From NCBI GenBank assembly GCA_016584305.1, contig JACEEZ010018908.1:477434-541433 (forward strand): 64,000 bases of DNA, given 5' to 3'. This document shows, piece by piece, positions 53,849 to 64,000 of the stretch. Source of the stretch: Chionoecetes opilio. Its lineage: Eukaryota > Arthropoda > Malacostraca > Decapoda > Majidae. A model generated the notes under the pieces. It was not told the DNA's origin. It saw only the letters and a program-made list of their open reading frames with translations, and ran no database searches. Each line of letters opens with the position of its first letter. Position 1 is the stretch's first letter. The position numbers were made by a program, and so were the translations under genes.

Positions 53849-56800
53849 ATGTGGATCTTCGGCTATGGGTCCCTCACATGGAAGGTGGACTTTCCCTACA
53901 AGCAGCGAGTGGTGGGCTACATCAAGGGGTACTCCCGCAAGTTCTGGCAGGCTAGTGTTGACCACCGGGGAGTGCCAGGCAAGGTCAGCATCATTACACT
54001 ATACTGACCTATCCTGCCAAGCTTACTGATACTCTCACACATACTTTCATAGATCTTTGAGTTAAAGGTAGTTTTTTTTTCATGTTTAAAAACAATATAT
54101 CAACTGATAGGAGGAAACAAAAGTATGATTTACTGTATTTCCTATTTCATCTAGCAGCCATCCAGCCATACGTTTTTTAGCATCTCAGTTATTCATCATG
54201 TAAACATCGAATCCCCATTACTTGACTAAAATAATTCTTCTTAATCAGCTGTACAAGAAATAGGTACTACTAACTTATTTGTGACATCGTACTGTCACTA
54301 ATTACTAATTAGTATGTAATTACTATTGCCACATTTTTCTTAACTAGCCTTATGTCACAACTGTGAGGGGGCATTAAGTAGAAAAAAGAAGGTAGCTAAT
54401 GAATATAGACCATGACTTTTGATGTTCTTTTCACCTAGAGTGCACGTGATATTTCAGATGTTGGAGGAGAACCTGTGAATTTCTTGAAACAATAAGTGCT
54501 CCTTTGTCAAATAAATCCCAGATTAATAATATTAATAGTAGTTATTATTACTAATATCATTATTATCATTATTATAATGATAATAATAATAATAATAATT
54601 ATAATATAAATTATTATTATTGTTTATCATTATTATTGTTATTAATGATAATAATAATAATAATAATAATAATTAGTATTATTATGTTTATCATTATTAT
54701 TGTTATTAATAATATTATTATAATCATTAATTTAATAATTGTTATTGTTATTATTATACAACATGCCTTCTCCTAAACATAAAATATGGGATGGCATAAT
54801 ATAAAACAGATTGTTAAAAAAAATTTAACAATGCACAAACCTGAAAATGTTTAGAAAAGCACTTTGGTTCAAGTATCCATCACAATGTAGTACTTGAAAA
54901 TCTTACATAATTTAACATTTGCAAATCCTATTAAATAGTATTTCAACACATTATCCTTTTGCTCACATCACATTTTGTTGATTTGTATTATTTTCCAACT
55001 TGCATTTTTTACAGTATTTTCATAGTATCTTAATGTGCCTGTATGCATGGATAAAGATATATCCATTCATATACCCATACTCATACACATAGCTGCACAT
55101 ATTTTATGATTTTTTGGTCAAATAGATATGTTTTATTGTTTTCAAATTGTCACCCAAAGCTTCCTCCACAGCCAGGCCCCATTGCCAGGGGCTTAGCCCA
55201 GCCCCTTCATACTGCTGTAGGTCCCAGATCTCAGAGGTGCGTCGCCCCCTTAGCACCACATCGCACCAACTCACTGTTTCATGCACGCCTCTCACACTCC
55301 AGGATGCTTCATGGCACTTGTGACTCAATGCTTCTTTGATCCCATCTCTCATCCTTTTTCTTGGTCTTACTTTCCATATGAATCCTCTACTTGGGATTTA
55401 TATGTTGTCTTTATCATTCTCTCCTCCATTCTTCTTATCATTCATCCTCCTCCAGGAGTTCGTAATCAATCAGCACTTTCTGCTCACCATTACTGCTTAT
55501 CCATGTGTAGTCTGGTCTAATTACTTCTGTTACTTGTTCGTAGGAGCTCCCTTTTGCTCCGTCCACACTAGCGGGCATTGCCCGCGGGCACAAGCGAGCA
55601 GTTTGCCTGTTGACGGGCTCACCGCTTGTGCCCGCGGGCAAACGAGTAAAATGCCCGCGATAGTAGGTGAGCGATTTCACCAGGCACTGCCTGCCGCGCC
55701 AGGCAGTGCGTCGCTGCCAGACATACGAGGTTACATGTGGAGCTTTGGAGTGGAGAAGTGGAGCCACTTCTTTTTCTCCACTTTGTCCTTTTTCTTTTTC
55801 AGACACATAGCAATGATTATGGTACACAGTGCCAGCTTCTTACGGTCCTTCCTGCTTCGCATTGTTGTCGTACCGCACACAGTTTTCCTGAATAGAGAAC
55901 GGCTACACTGCCTGGCTGCTCAGCTGCTCGCCTCTGACTGGGCCAGGCAGGCTCTACTGTGTGGACAACAGTTTCAGTGTGCCCGCGGGCTTTTCCCCGT
56001 GACGGGCACTGCCCGGCGGGCTTTGCCCGCTAGTGTGGACGGAGCTTTATGGAGGTGGTCTCGGCAGAAGTCTCCATTTTCACCTGTCCATGCACGTCAT
56101 ACTCCACATCTTCCAATGCCATCACTCTTGCAGCCACTCTCTCACTTACATACTCCAACACAATCTTCCTATTTAACAGGGGGGTCCTCCTCTCACACTT
56201 CAGTGTCTATTCTATTAGTATGTATCCTTCTTATCCATATCCAACAGTTACTTTTCACTTTAATTTATCCCAGGCACTGTTTGTACTTTGGATACTCCAT
56301 TCCATTTCAATTTTTTTTTCATTAAATCTTTGACTCTGATCTGGGGGTGGCTGTGGCCATCCCCTAGACCCGTCACTGCCTTAGGAATTCGGAATTCCCA
56401 CAAACGTTCTCCTCTCACTCCCAGGCTTACAAACACTGACAGTTATCCGACTCTAGATATTTATATTTTCATCCAGCATCACCCTGTATCTAATTCTCTT
56501 TATTTATGTTACTTTTCTCCATAGTCTCTCTCAAGGCAATGGCTACACTGTCTCTTGCATGCTTCCCCTAGGAGACTCTTTATTTTACCCATTGAATGCA
56601 CAAAACTTTTCCTCACCGTTGCTTTTCAGTTTTGTTTCATGAGAGCCATTGTATGATGCTTCTCAATGCATATCTCATGTCACTTACGCCATTAAGATTT
56701 TAACAAAACTTTGTGTTTTCAGCCGGGACGAGTGGTGACTTTGGTTGCCTCTAAAGATCCTGAGGTAAGCATTAGGGGATGGGAGACTAGATCCGTTTAT

Positions 56801-57720
56801 AAGTAACTAACTCAAGTGTTTGTAGTAACATCTCCCTTTTTGAAAATCAATTTTTTTGTTTCACTAAGACACACAAGGTTTCCTGAGATTACTTCATTAT
56901 TTGTAGCGGACTCTTTCATCGATTATATGTTCAGTATAAACCATATTTTCATAATCATGTATATACAATTCCTTTTTTAATGCATGCTATTGGTATATGG
57001 TATTGAATTGTTTTGTGTTAGTATATCATTATTAATCCTGCCTTTGGTCTTCCCTAATTACCTAATTCATAATGTGCAACCATAACATTTCCATTCAGTA
57101 CAGTATGTTATTACATAGTACTACCACATGTCACCAAAGTTAAGCTCAGTTTGCATTAGCAGCTCTTCACAATTTAAGTTTTCAAACTTTCAATTGGTTG
57201 AGTAATTTTCTGTTCCCAGAAATCAATTTCTGTTGTGGTGTTTAGTATTTTCCTGCATCTTTCAGTGTCAAGGCAAGTTTATGTTTTCAACAATGTCATG
57301 AGGCTGCCTCCATCATGCTATGTGTTGCTGCAGGCCCAGGTGTGGGGAGCAGCCTATGAGATCCATCCTCAGCATGAGGCAGGAGTATTAGAGAAGCTCA
57401 ATGTCAGGGAGCGGCGCTTTGACAACCGGCGGGAGATGGCCGTGTATGTTGCCGGGGGCCAGAAGCAGCCTCAGTCTGTGCTGGTGTTTGTGGGCACCAG
57501 CCAGGAAGACCTGGTCTTGGGCGATGCCTCCACAGAAGTCATGGCTAAGCAGATATTTGAGTGCAAGGGCCCATCAGGACCAAACTATGATTACCTTTTT
57601 CAACTGGCTATATTCATGAGGGAGGAGGCACCAGAGGCCGAGGACGAGCAGCTCTTCCAGCTTGAGAAGGCTGTCAAGAAGCTCTTTGAGGACACCGAGA
57701 CTAATTTTGTTTCTCACTGA
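53849..57720 (+). CDS. CHAC2: ChaC glutathione-specific gamma-glutamylcyclotransferase, isoform with near C-terminal exon
   Basis: ChaC enzymes cleave glutathione to 5-oxoproline and Cys-Gly in the cytosol. Exons 53849-53983 (from an acceptor at 53843-53844), 56723-56764 and 57334-57720; all in phase 0; 187 aa (CHAC2 about 184). Residues 1-9 hold the substrate-binding GYGSL motif (MWIFGYGSL), then [42 protein letters not shown] at 62-67, and the catalytic glutamate E85 in [20 protein letters not shown] is the conserved C-terminal helix start. The segment after E85 ([13 protein letters not shown]) departs from the usual RE-x-GGY form, so activity could be altered. It has its own AATAAA at 58368-58373, about 650 bases after the stop. 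The start Met is the family's own first residue. Closer to CHAC2 than CHAC1 by length. Confidence 0.9.
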
Positions 57721-59996
57721 TAAATTCTTCAACACTACCAATTGCCTTAATTTATTATTCAGCTTTTTGTTGATACTATCAATATGAATGACATTGGCAG
57801 CTGGGTATTATGATGACAGTTCTTCTGTCTATACTGATTCCTCATATTCAGTACTTATTCCATCTGGGAATGAAGGTGGTCAGTTCAGAATGACCAACCA
57901 TCCTCCTCCACATGTTTTCTGGGAGCATTACTTTACTCACATTAAATCTGATTTCCCATCATATATTTTCTTTGTATATGCCAAATTTGCTTCCAATCCT
58001 GAGATATATCCATATTAACTTTGGTTTCATTCATCCTTATCCTTTCTACATGCTCAAACCATACATAAGAATTCTATTTCAATACAACTGCATTTTTTTT
58101 CTTCAAACACCACAGTAATTCTTATGAATGCGTACTATTTCAAATAGGTCCTTCTGTGATACATGCATCTCTGGCACTTCATATTTTAACATGTTTTCTC
58201 TTTTGATGTGCTTTGATTTGCATCTATAAATGAGTGAGATTATGCTTATAGATTTTCAATTCTAATGACATTCCCATTCATATGAATTTACATTCGTGGT
58301 CATCAAGTTTCTTCCCTATACTTTTTTCTTAAAATCTTTCATTCTTTCCCTTTTATAACACTGTCTTAATAAATATACACTTTTCTTCCCTAAACTATTT
58401 TTATAGTATCAAGTTCTCATTATGCATGGATATATTTATAAGTACATTTTTAATACATGGTGAAAAATATTATTTTATGTCTGTATATTTTCTTGTTACC
58501 AACCATCAATCCTCTCCTTCACACAAATCCAACTTCTCCTCTTTTAAGTGTATAAAAAGAAAGCCAAGTTGCGTTGAAGGAATCAAAGAAACAAATCTTA
58601 GAAACTTATGGAGAAAAATTTATTTCATAAGTACAGTATCTGTTGATTACATGAGTGTCAATAAATTGGAGCATTTTCTGGATACTGGAATTTCATCAAT
58701 TGAACCTCATCAATCATTAACTCACTGAATCATCTACAATTTTCTTGAGCAGAAACACACACAAAGTGCATGGAAACTCATACGATACAGACCCTAGCTC
58801 TGGGCAGACTGATGACTGTTAGAACCACTGATCTGTATTTATTAATCTCTGCATCATAAGCATAACAAGGGCAAAAGCTGAATGTGTTATTTCAATGAAC
58901 ACCTAAATCTGGACGCTTACTCGTCTTTAGCAGAACAATACTGGTGAAGTCTGTGTTCCTGTCAATGTTTAGTTTCATGTAGGACTGGGTTAAAGCAGAC
59001 AGTATGAATATTGCACCATCAGTGTACAGCAATCTTTAGGTCATACCGTAAGATCAAATTTAGCACATTCGTAACAAGTGCATACACAGGCACAATTGCA
59101 CACATATACACACACATCTATACATCTGTTACCAAATCCTCCTCGTCACTACTGATAAGTATATGACCTCCAGGAACCAGTGTGGGGCATTGCCTACAGA
59201 ATTGGCCAGCAAGATGAGGCGAGGGTGATGGCGCACCTGGACCACAGGGAGAAGGATGGCTACACGCGCACTCCTCTCCCCTTCTACCCACAAGATCCAT
59301 CTATTAAGTCCTGGGAACTCACTATTTACCTCGGTGAGTAGAGTTTAGGTTTGTTATGAATGTTTGTACTCTTAGGATGGCTTAAACAGATGAATACACA
59401 GCAGTAGGAGAGAGTTATTATGTTGGTTGAAAATAGAATGTAATGGAATGAAATTGATAGAATGTTAATTTAAAAATTGCAAAAGGGCACATTTTTACAT
59501 TACCTACTTAAGTCAGTGTCAGTGCAATGAGTTACGCCTATTACTAGAGTTAGATAAGTGTGTTGGTTTCCACAGCCAATTCAAACTTAAAAAATACATT
59601 TCCTAAAAAATGCCAAAAGGTCAAGTTCCTTCTCATCTGTCTTTTAATTCCCTGACTTGTAATAGATATTTTCCCAATGCAATGTGAAGGAGATCACTTA
59701 TTCAGCAACATGGCAAGGTCTCAATAGTTTAGGATGTTACCTTTAAAATTTACCTAACTATTAATAATGTGAACTGAGGACACCCCTCCTATTGGGCAGG
59801 TTCTGAGAGCAATCCTTTCTTTGTGGGACAAATGGAGGAGGAGAACATCGCTCAGATCATAGCTTCTGCCGAGGGCCCAAGTGGCTCCAACAGGGAGTAC
59901 CTTTTCCAGCTGGCTGACACTATGAGGACTCTGGGAGTGTCTGACCCACATCTGTTCAATATTGAATCTCAAGTCAGAAAGATACGACAAGATTGA
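53849..59996 (+). CDS. CHAC2: ChaC gamma-glutamylcyclotransferase, isoform with distal C-terminal exons
   Basis: Uses the same two 5' exons (53849-53983, 56723-56764) but then 59174-59333 and 59800-59996, giving 177 aa. Exon 59174 starts in phase 0 after CCTCCAG and reads [20 protein letters not shown] then [19 protein letters not shown]. The last exon reads [20 protein letters not shown] then [18 protein letters not shown], with stop TGA at 59994-59996. E85 falls at the same residue number as in the other isoform, and here the surrounding REKDGYTRT is the canonical ChaC form. So this half looks more typical of the family. A downstream AATAAA is at 61857-61862. Alternatives: a tandem duplicate that lost its 5' exons, or a separate gene whose 5' exons were not found between 57721 and 59173 (none seen). 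Confidence 0.75.
54525..54760. repeat. (ATT)n/(AAT)n compound microsatellite
   Basis: Long alternating TTA and TAA trinucleotide runs with self-complementary arms, in ChaC intron 1. Confidence 0.9.
55104..56330 (-). pseudogene. non-LTR retrotransposon relic in ChaC intron 1, minus strand, split by a TIR element
   Basis: The minus frames give an endonuclease-like [20 protein letters not shown] then [13 protein letters not shown] (55554-55440). Also [20 protein letters not shown] and [20 protein letters not shown] (55340-55150), sequences typical of the distal part of decapod LINE copies. 56330-56047 continues on the other side of the inserted element ([20 protein letters not shown]). Rearranged and dead; the exact order of parts is uncertain. 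Confidence 0.5.
55556..56045. mobile_element. 490-bp GC-rich TIR element
   Basis: GCTCCGTCCACACTAGCGGG at the left is exactly inverted at the right (CCCGCTAGTGTGGACGGAGC, ending 56045). Several internal GCCCGCGGGC palindromes. No transposase. GC content is well above the flanks. No clear target duplication (TTT at most). Confidence 0.8.
57721..59173. other. ChaC 3' UTR of the short form and intron before the distal exons
   Basis: Contains AATAAA at 58368-58373. No further ChaC 5' exon (no GYGSL-type sequence) is visible on the plus strand, which supports shared 5' exons. Confidence 0.5.
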
Positions 59997-60360
59997 TATG
60001 TAAGTGAGATTAGCTGAATTCTTGAGTTGCACCTCAGTAGAATTCTGTGCATAAAAGGAAAATATATTAGCCCTTGGTTAGTTCAAAGGAATTAAAAACT
60101 GTCATTCATGTGCCAATAGTCTATTCTATCTGGCCTTGCAAAATTAAATCTCATTGGAGAGGTTTATTTTATATTTACTTTCTTTTCAGATTCACCTTGA
60201 AAATATTGTAGTTTATAATGTATATTTATAGTATGTAGTATAAAATCTGCTTGAAAATATCTGAATTAATGAAAATTGTTTTTGTAGGGGACTGAATAGG
60301 CACACATCTTGTCCCACTTGTGTGAAGGTGTGTTCTGGGAGGCACTCTGAATCATAACTT

Positions 60361-60390
60361 ATGTTTGTTTGTTTGTTTGTTTGTTTGTTT
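60361..60390. repeat. (GTTT)n microsatellite, SINE tail
   Basis: TTTG units at the 3' end of the adjacent minus-strand SINE. Confidence 0.85.
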
Positions 60391-60628
60391 AGAGGATAAA
60401 TCCTCAGAGCCATAGTGATCTACCGCTGCAGCTTAGTGATGGCCGAAGCCACCACCCCGGGAGGGGGGTCACAAACCCCCGGCTAACACCCGGTACCCAT
60501 TCACTGCTGGGTGGACAGGGGCTCGGGTTTTAAGAAGACCACCCATCTATCTTCGCTCCGCCCGGGGATCGAACCCGGGACTTCTCGGTTGTGAGCCGAG
60601 TGTGCTAACCACTACATACAGGTGTAAT
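60391..60628 (-). mobile_element. tRNA-derived SINE (Val-CAC-like head) with (AAAC)n tail
   Basis: On the minus strand: GTAGTGGTTAGCACACTCGG (box A), the anticodon-arm-like CTCGGCTCACAACCGAG with loop CTCACAA, then CCCGGGTTCGATCCCCGGG (box B and T arm). A ~150-bp body follows, ending in CAAAC repeats. The head is well preserved, but the 5' side lacks a closing acceptor stem, so it is a SINE and not a tRNA gene. Confidence 0.75.
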
Positions 60629-60639
60629 TATATACATTT

Positions 60640-62150
60640 ATTACATATATAATATATTACATATATAATTATATACCATTATATACAGGTGTAATACGTA
60701 GCTCCTCTCAGGTACAGGGAATTTTAATTATGGGGATTTTATTGAACTGCCTTGTGATAACAGGCACTTTTTTTATGCCTTTTGTAATATGTAATGTTGT
60801 CAGTGTTGTTGTGGGCTTGTTGAAAGGGATTGCCATGGAATCTGCTGTGGAAAGTATTGATAATTTCATGGGCGTTATTATTATTACTGAACTTCAAATG
60901 AATATTATGAATAACTTTCTTATGATATCTTGAAATACATTAACATTTGTTGGTTTTGATGTGTAGTGAGGATATATATACGCACACCCAAAATAATACA
61001 CTAAATATGCACTTATACATATGTATGCACATACATATGTATGTGCATATTTACATAATATATTCAGATTTCTGAAAAGATTATCTGTCCTAGTCTAATG
61101 GTGCTGGTTTGATTTGATCTTCTAATTCTACTGATTCATCATCATCATCATCATCTCTGGTGTCCCGTGCCTTGCTTGAGAGCCCTGGGCCTAGCCAAGG
61201 ATGTCCATAATAGGAATGTTCCCAAGACACCTTGTCTTTAGATAGCTCCTTCACTACAACTGCATTTCAGCTTCCCTCCATCTGTTCCATTACATACTGT
61301 TCAAGTCTTTCTCTACAATATAAGGGGTTTTCTCATAAGTTCTCTAATTTCAATGTTTTACATGTTCTGGAGCAGCTGCCTTCACCCATCACTTAGTGTA
61401 TGCACATCATTAAGGGTGTTCCTCCTAGTCTATTCCATAGCATCAGTATTAGCTCCTACAGCACAGCCCACCCTCTCAACCCCAGCCTCTCATTCCTTCA
61501 TTATTACTATACATACACGTAAACTCTCCTTACATTAACTGTCATTATGAGGAAACACGTTCACACTGCCCTGTTATTTACTCAATTTCTACATTGCTCA
61601 ATGAAATGCTCCTGAAAGTAACGAATAAAACGTTCCACACATTCTCTAATGCTACTTTACTTACTTTTAATGATAATTAATTACTTTGGAGATCGAGTAG
61701 CCTGTGCACCAGTTTGAGTGAATTATGACTAAAAAAATGTATAAATACGTATATATGTACTATATTCATATTTATTTATCTATTCTTTTATTTATTCAAT
61801 TTTACCTGTACAGAGATAATCCTGACTATGAACTGTATGATGAAGTACTTGTGTTTAATAAAAACATATTACAGATAAATTTCAATTTCTAAATCCAAAT
61901 TTTTTGATAAAAAAAACTATAAATTTTCTTAACCTCTTCTCTCTCGTGAGGGGTATTATTTGTGTAAGTAAAATCTTGAAATCGTTGAGTTGGTGATGGA
62001 AATATATAAACACTATGCAAGTATTAGGGTGTAAGAAAAACAACAACTTTGTACCGTACTTCAAGCAGCAGTATGTCTGGCACATTTCCCCTTTTCTGGC
62101 ATTACAATCAATCAAGGAGTAAAACAACAAAATAATGTGAAAGGAGGCAA
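60640..62150. other. AT-rich sequence, no gene recognised
   Basis: Contains the possible ChaC distal polyadenylation signal (61857-61862), a (CAT)n run near 61137-61157, and at 62070-62110 a short phrase (TGTCTGGCACATTTCCCC) shared with 19023-19044. Confidence 0.4.
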
Positions 62151-62319
62151 AATAGTACGTCAATGGCTGCAAGATACAAAAGATTCGTCACCAATGGGAG
62201 GCTACAGCTGCTCTATCGAACCTCTCCGTCTGGCTGTAATAATTTGAGGAAGAAATTGAGCGTCGGAGCCTAAAGTGACAATCATGGCCTGCATTAGTGT
62301 GATCAATGGAGGGTGTACG

Positions 62320-62632
62320 GAGGGCGTCCAACCCAAGCACACCACCCGTGACACTCCTATACAGCTTAAACAACTTAATTCCTTGATCTTTTTAAAATAC
62401 TTAAAACTTAATTACGTGTACAAATAGTTAAATTGCTAAAAAAAATCCTCACCTCTCCAAATCTTCCTCTACACTCGAAAAAAAAGAAGCGTCCAACCCA
62501 AGCACACCACCCGTGACATCCCTACACAACTTTATGCCTTGATCTTTTGAAACACTTATAACTTAATTACACAGAGTTAAATTGAAGAAAAACAATCTTC
62601 TATCCAAATCTCCCTCTGCACTCCTTAAATTT
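62320..62632. repeat. ~160-bp direct duplication
   Basis: GCGTCCAACCCAAGCACACC through the TCCCTCTGCACTC/TCCTCTACACTC part occurs at about 62325-62480 and again at 62489-62625, with ~10-15% divergence. Confidence 0.8.
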
Positions 62633-62639
62633 TTTTTTT

Positions 62640-63296
62640 TTAAATGTGCTCTTCGGCAGGAGTGACAGGGCGGCGGGGCGGTGTAGCTGGAGGGCGGGAG
62701 AGCGGTACGTGTGGTGTGGTGGTGTGTGCATGCAGGCGTGTATTGCCCTGTATAAAGGGTTGTGAGGCGGCGTCAGGTTCAGTGTGTGTTGGCCACCTGG
62801 TGAGCGTGTGAGCGTGGCGCCACTGGACTTCGGCGCCGCACACACACACACGCACGCACGCACCCTCACACACACACACACACCAGCACACACACACACA
62901 AACACCCCTAGCTCTCTCCGCTCCCATGATCGTCCTCAAGGAAGTGCATGTGCCTGCTTTACTAATCTAATGAGTCTCCTTGTTTTCATATCTTACTGAC
63001 ATTCACATTAACAAAAAAATGCTGTGTCAAGTTATGAGAGGTCGTGCCCCATGAGGGTGTTCCTACCACGCCCTTCAGTAGCCCTGTAGGAGTACCTATT
63101 CCCCTCCTCCTGTGTTGCTGAGCTAATGTAACACTATCAACGACGAGCCCACCACACGTCAGTTTCATGTTATTTGCTCTCCTGCCCGCGCGCGTGTGTG
63201 TGTGTGCGTGTGTGCTGTTTCCAGTTTATTAGCACACATGCATATTTGACGCGTCTGCCCTGCACTGTGAGGTAAGTTGTTGACTTCTTTATGCGT

Positions 63297-63343
<47 letters not shown>

Positions 63344-63465
63344 AAATACAACTAGGTGAACTAGGGGAATACACACACAAACAAAACAAAAAATACAGCA
63401 AAATACATAATTAATAAACTCGATGTCCCATATGAAATAATAACAATCAGTTCTAATACTCAGCA
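62640..63465. repeat. GC-rich block and (CA)n/(GT)n microsatellites
   Basis: 62650-62830 is GC-rich. (CA)n lies at 62838-62902 and 63299-63338, and (GT)n at 63189-63215. No gene seen. Confidence 0.8.
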
Positions 63466-63467
63466 CT

Positions 63468-63625
<158 letters not shown>

Positions 63626-63761
63626 CTATTAAGATGATATTTATAACTATCAATACACAAATACATAGCATAGAAAATCGTCCAAACCTTCAGCCAATCA
63701 GCATTTTCACCTGTCTGTTGCCGTCCAGACAGAAAAACGGAGCCAGCCACTTACAGACTCA

Positions 63762-63978
63762 TTAACCCCTTCACACCCAGATTTTTCCTTTCCTTTGCTA
63801 TAAAAAATCGTCTGTTGTTAGCCATAAAATTACGAAAAGTAACTGAATATACCAAATCAGTTAGTGGACAAGGATACTAAACAGGTCATATCTATAAAAT
63901 ATTGCTAATAGTTACTAAAAATCGTCTAGTGGTACCCAAATTACAATGGAAATTACGTTCTGGGTCTCAAGGGGTTAA
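63762..63978 (+). mobile_element. piggyBac-like MITE, copy 14
   Basis: Complete and TTAA-flanked, with a small TTTCC duplication near the left end (CAGATTTTTCCTTTCCTTTG). Confidence 0.9.
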
Positions 63979-64000
63979 TGAGTACATCACTATGAATGCC

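Noticed and set aside
55336..56325. 329-codon plus-strand frame
   Set aside because: It spans the inserted GC-rich TIR element and the antisense of a LINE relic, both non-coding on this strand, and lies in a ChaC intron.
60391..60628. A functional tRNA-Val gene
   Set aside because: The T and anticodon arms look good, but the 5' acceptor strand and its partner are not present, and a SINE body with AAAC tail follows.

Overview
This is a eukaryotic nuclear window, and it looks like a repeat-rich arthropod genome, most likely a decapod crustacean. The genes have many introns with standard GT-AG borders, and their proteins look like arthropod/metazoan orthologues. The spaces between exons are packed with long (CT)n, (CA)n, (TA)n and (GA)n microsatellites, minisatellites, tRNA-derived SINEs, non-LTR retrotransposon relics and short inverted-repeat DNA transposons. 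TTAGG/CCTAA-like runs fit an arthropod. I infer the decapod assignment from this overall picture and cannot name a species.

Four host genes can be reconstructed exon by exon. (1) TFIIS, a transcript-cleavage/elongation factor, minus strand, 22790-33272, 7 exons, 289 aa. (2) UBR7, a UBR-box/PHD-finger protein, plus strand, 34879-43837, 10 exons, 435 aa, with a GC-AG second intron. (3) SSR1/TRAP-alpha, an ER translocon-associated protein, minus strand, 45913-50457, 5 exons, 291 aa. (4) A ChaC-type glutathione-specific gamma-glutamylcyclotransferase, plus strand, 53849-59996. It has one shared N-terminal exon pair and two different, both splice-compatible C-terminal halves (187 or 177 aa). TFIIS and UBR7 lie head to head about 1.6 kb apart; UBR7 and SSR1 lie tail to tail. 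Weaker genes are a chitin-binding (CBM14) terminal exon at 2310-2633 and an unidentified small membrane/secreted protein with exons near 15.3 and 18.4 kb, perhaps also 20.5 kb.

The left third (1-22 kb) is mainly mobile-element territory. From 6.05 to 10.43 kb there is a Russian-doll nest: a LINE split by a foldback DNA element, which holds a ~490-bp TIR element, which is split by a second LINE, which is split in its RT domain by an 879-bp TIR element. An uninterrupted, inverted copy of the ~490-bp element sits at 11189-11687 inside yet another TIR element. At 15.8-17.55 kb there is a ~50-copy minisatellite that is an expansion of a short LINE coding segment.

The TFIIS introns carry two transposase-bearing DNA elements (24354-25702 and 28176-30173) and many copies of one ~210-bp TTAA-flanked piggyBac-like MITE. 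Fourteen copies plus one fragment occur in the 64 kb. Two further minisatellites (26.95-27.23 and 30.86-31.35 kb) were seeded from the ends of this MITE. UBR7 introns contain three minisatellite arrays. The right end (60-64 kb) holds a SINE, a tandem duplication and long CA/GA microsatellites, with no recognised gene.
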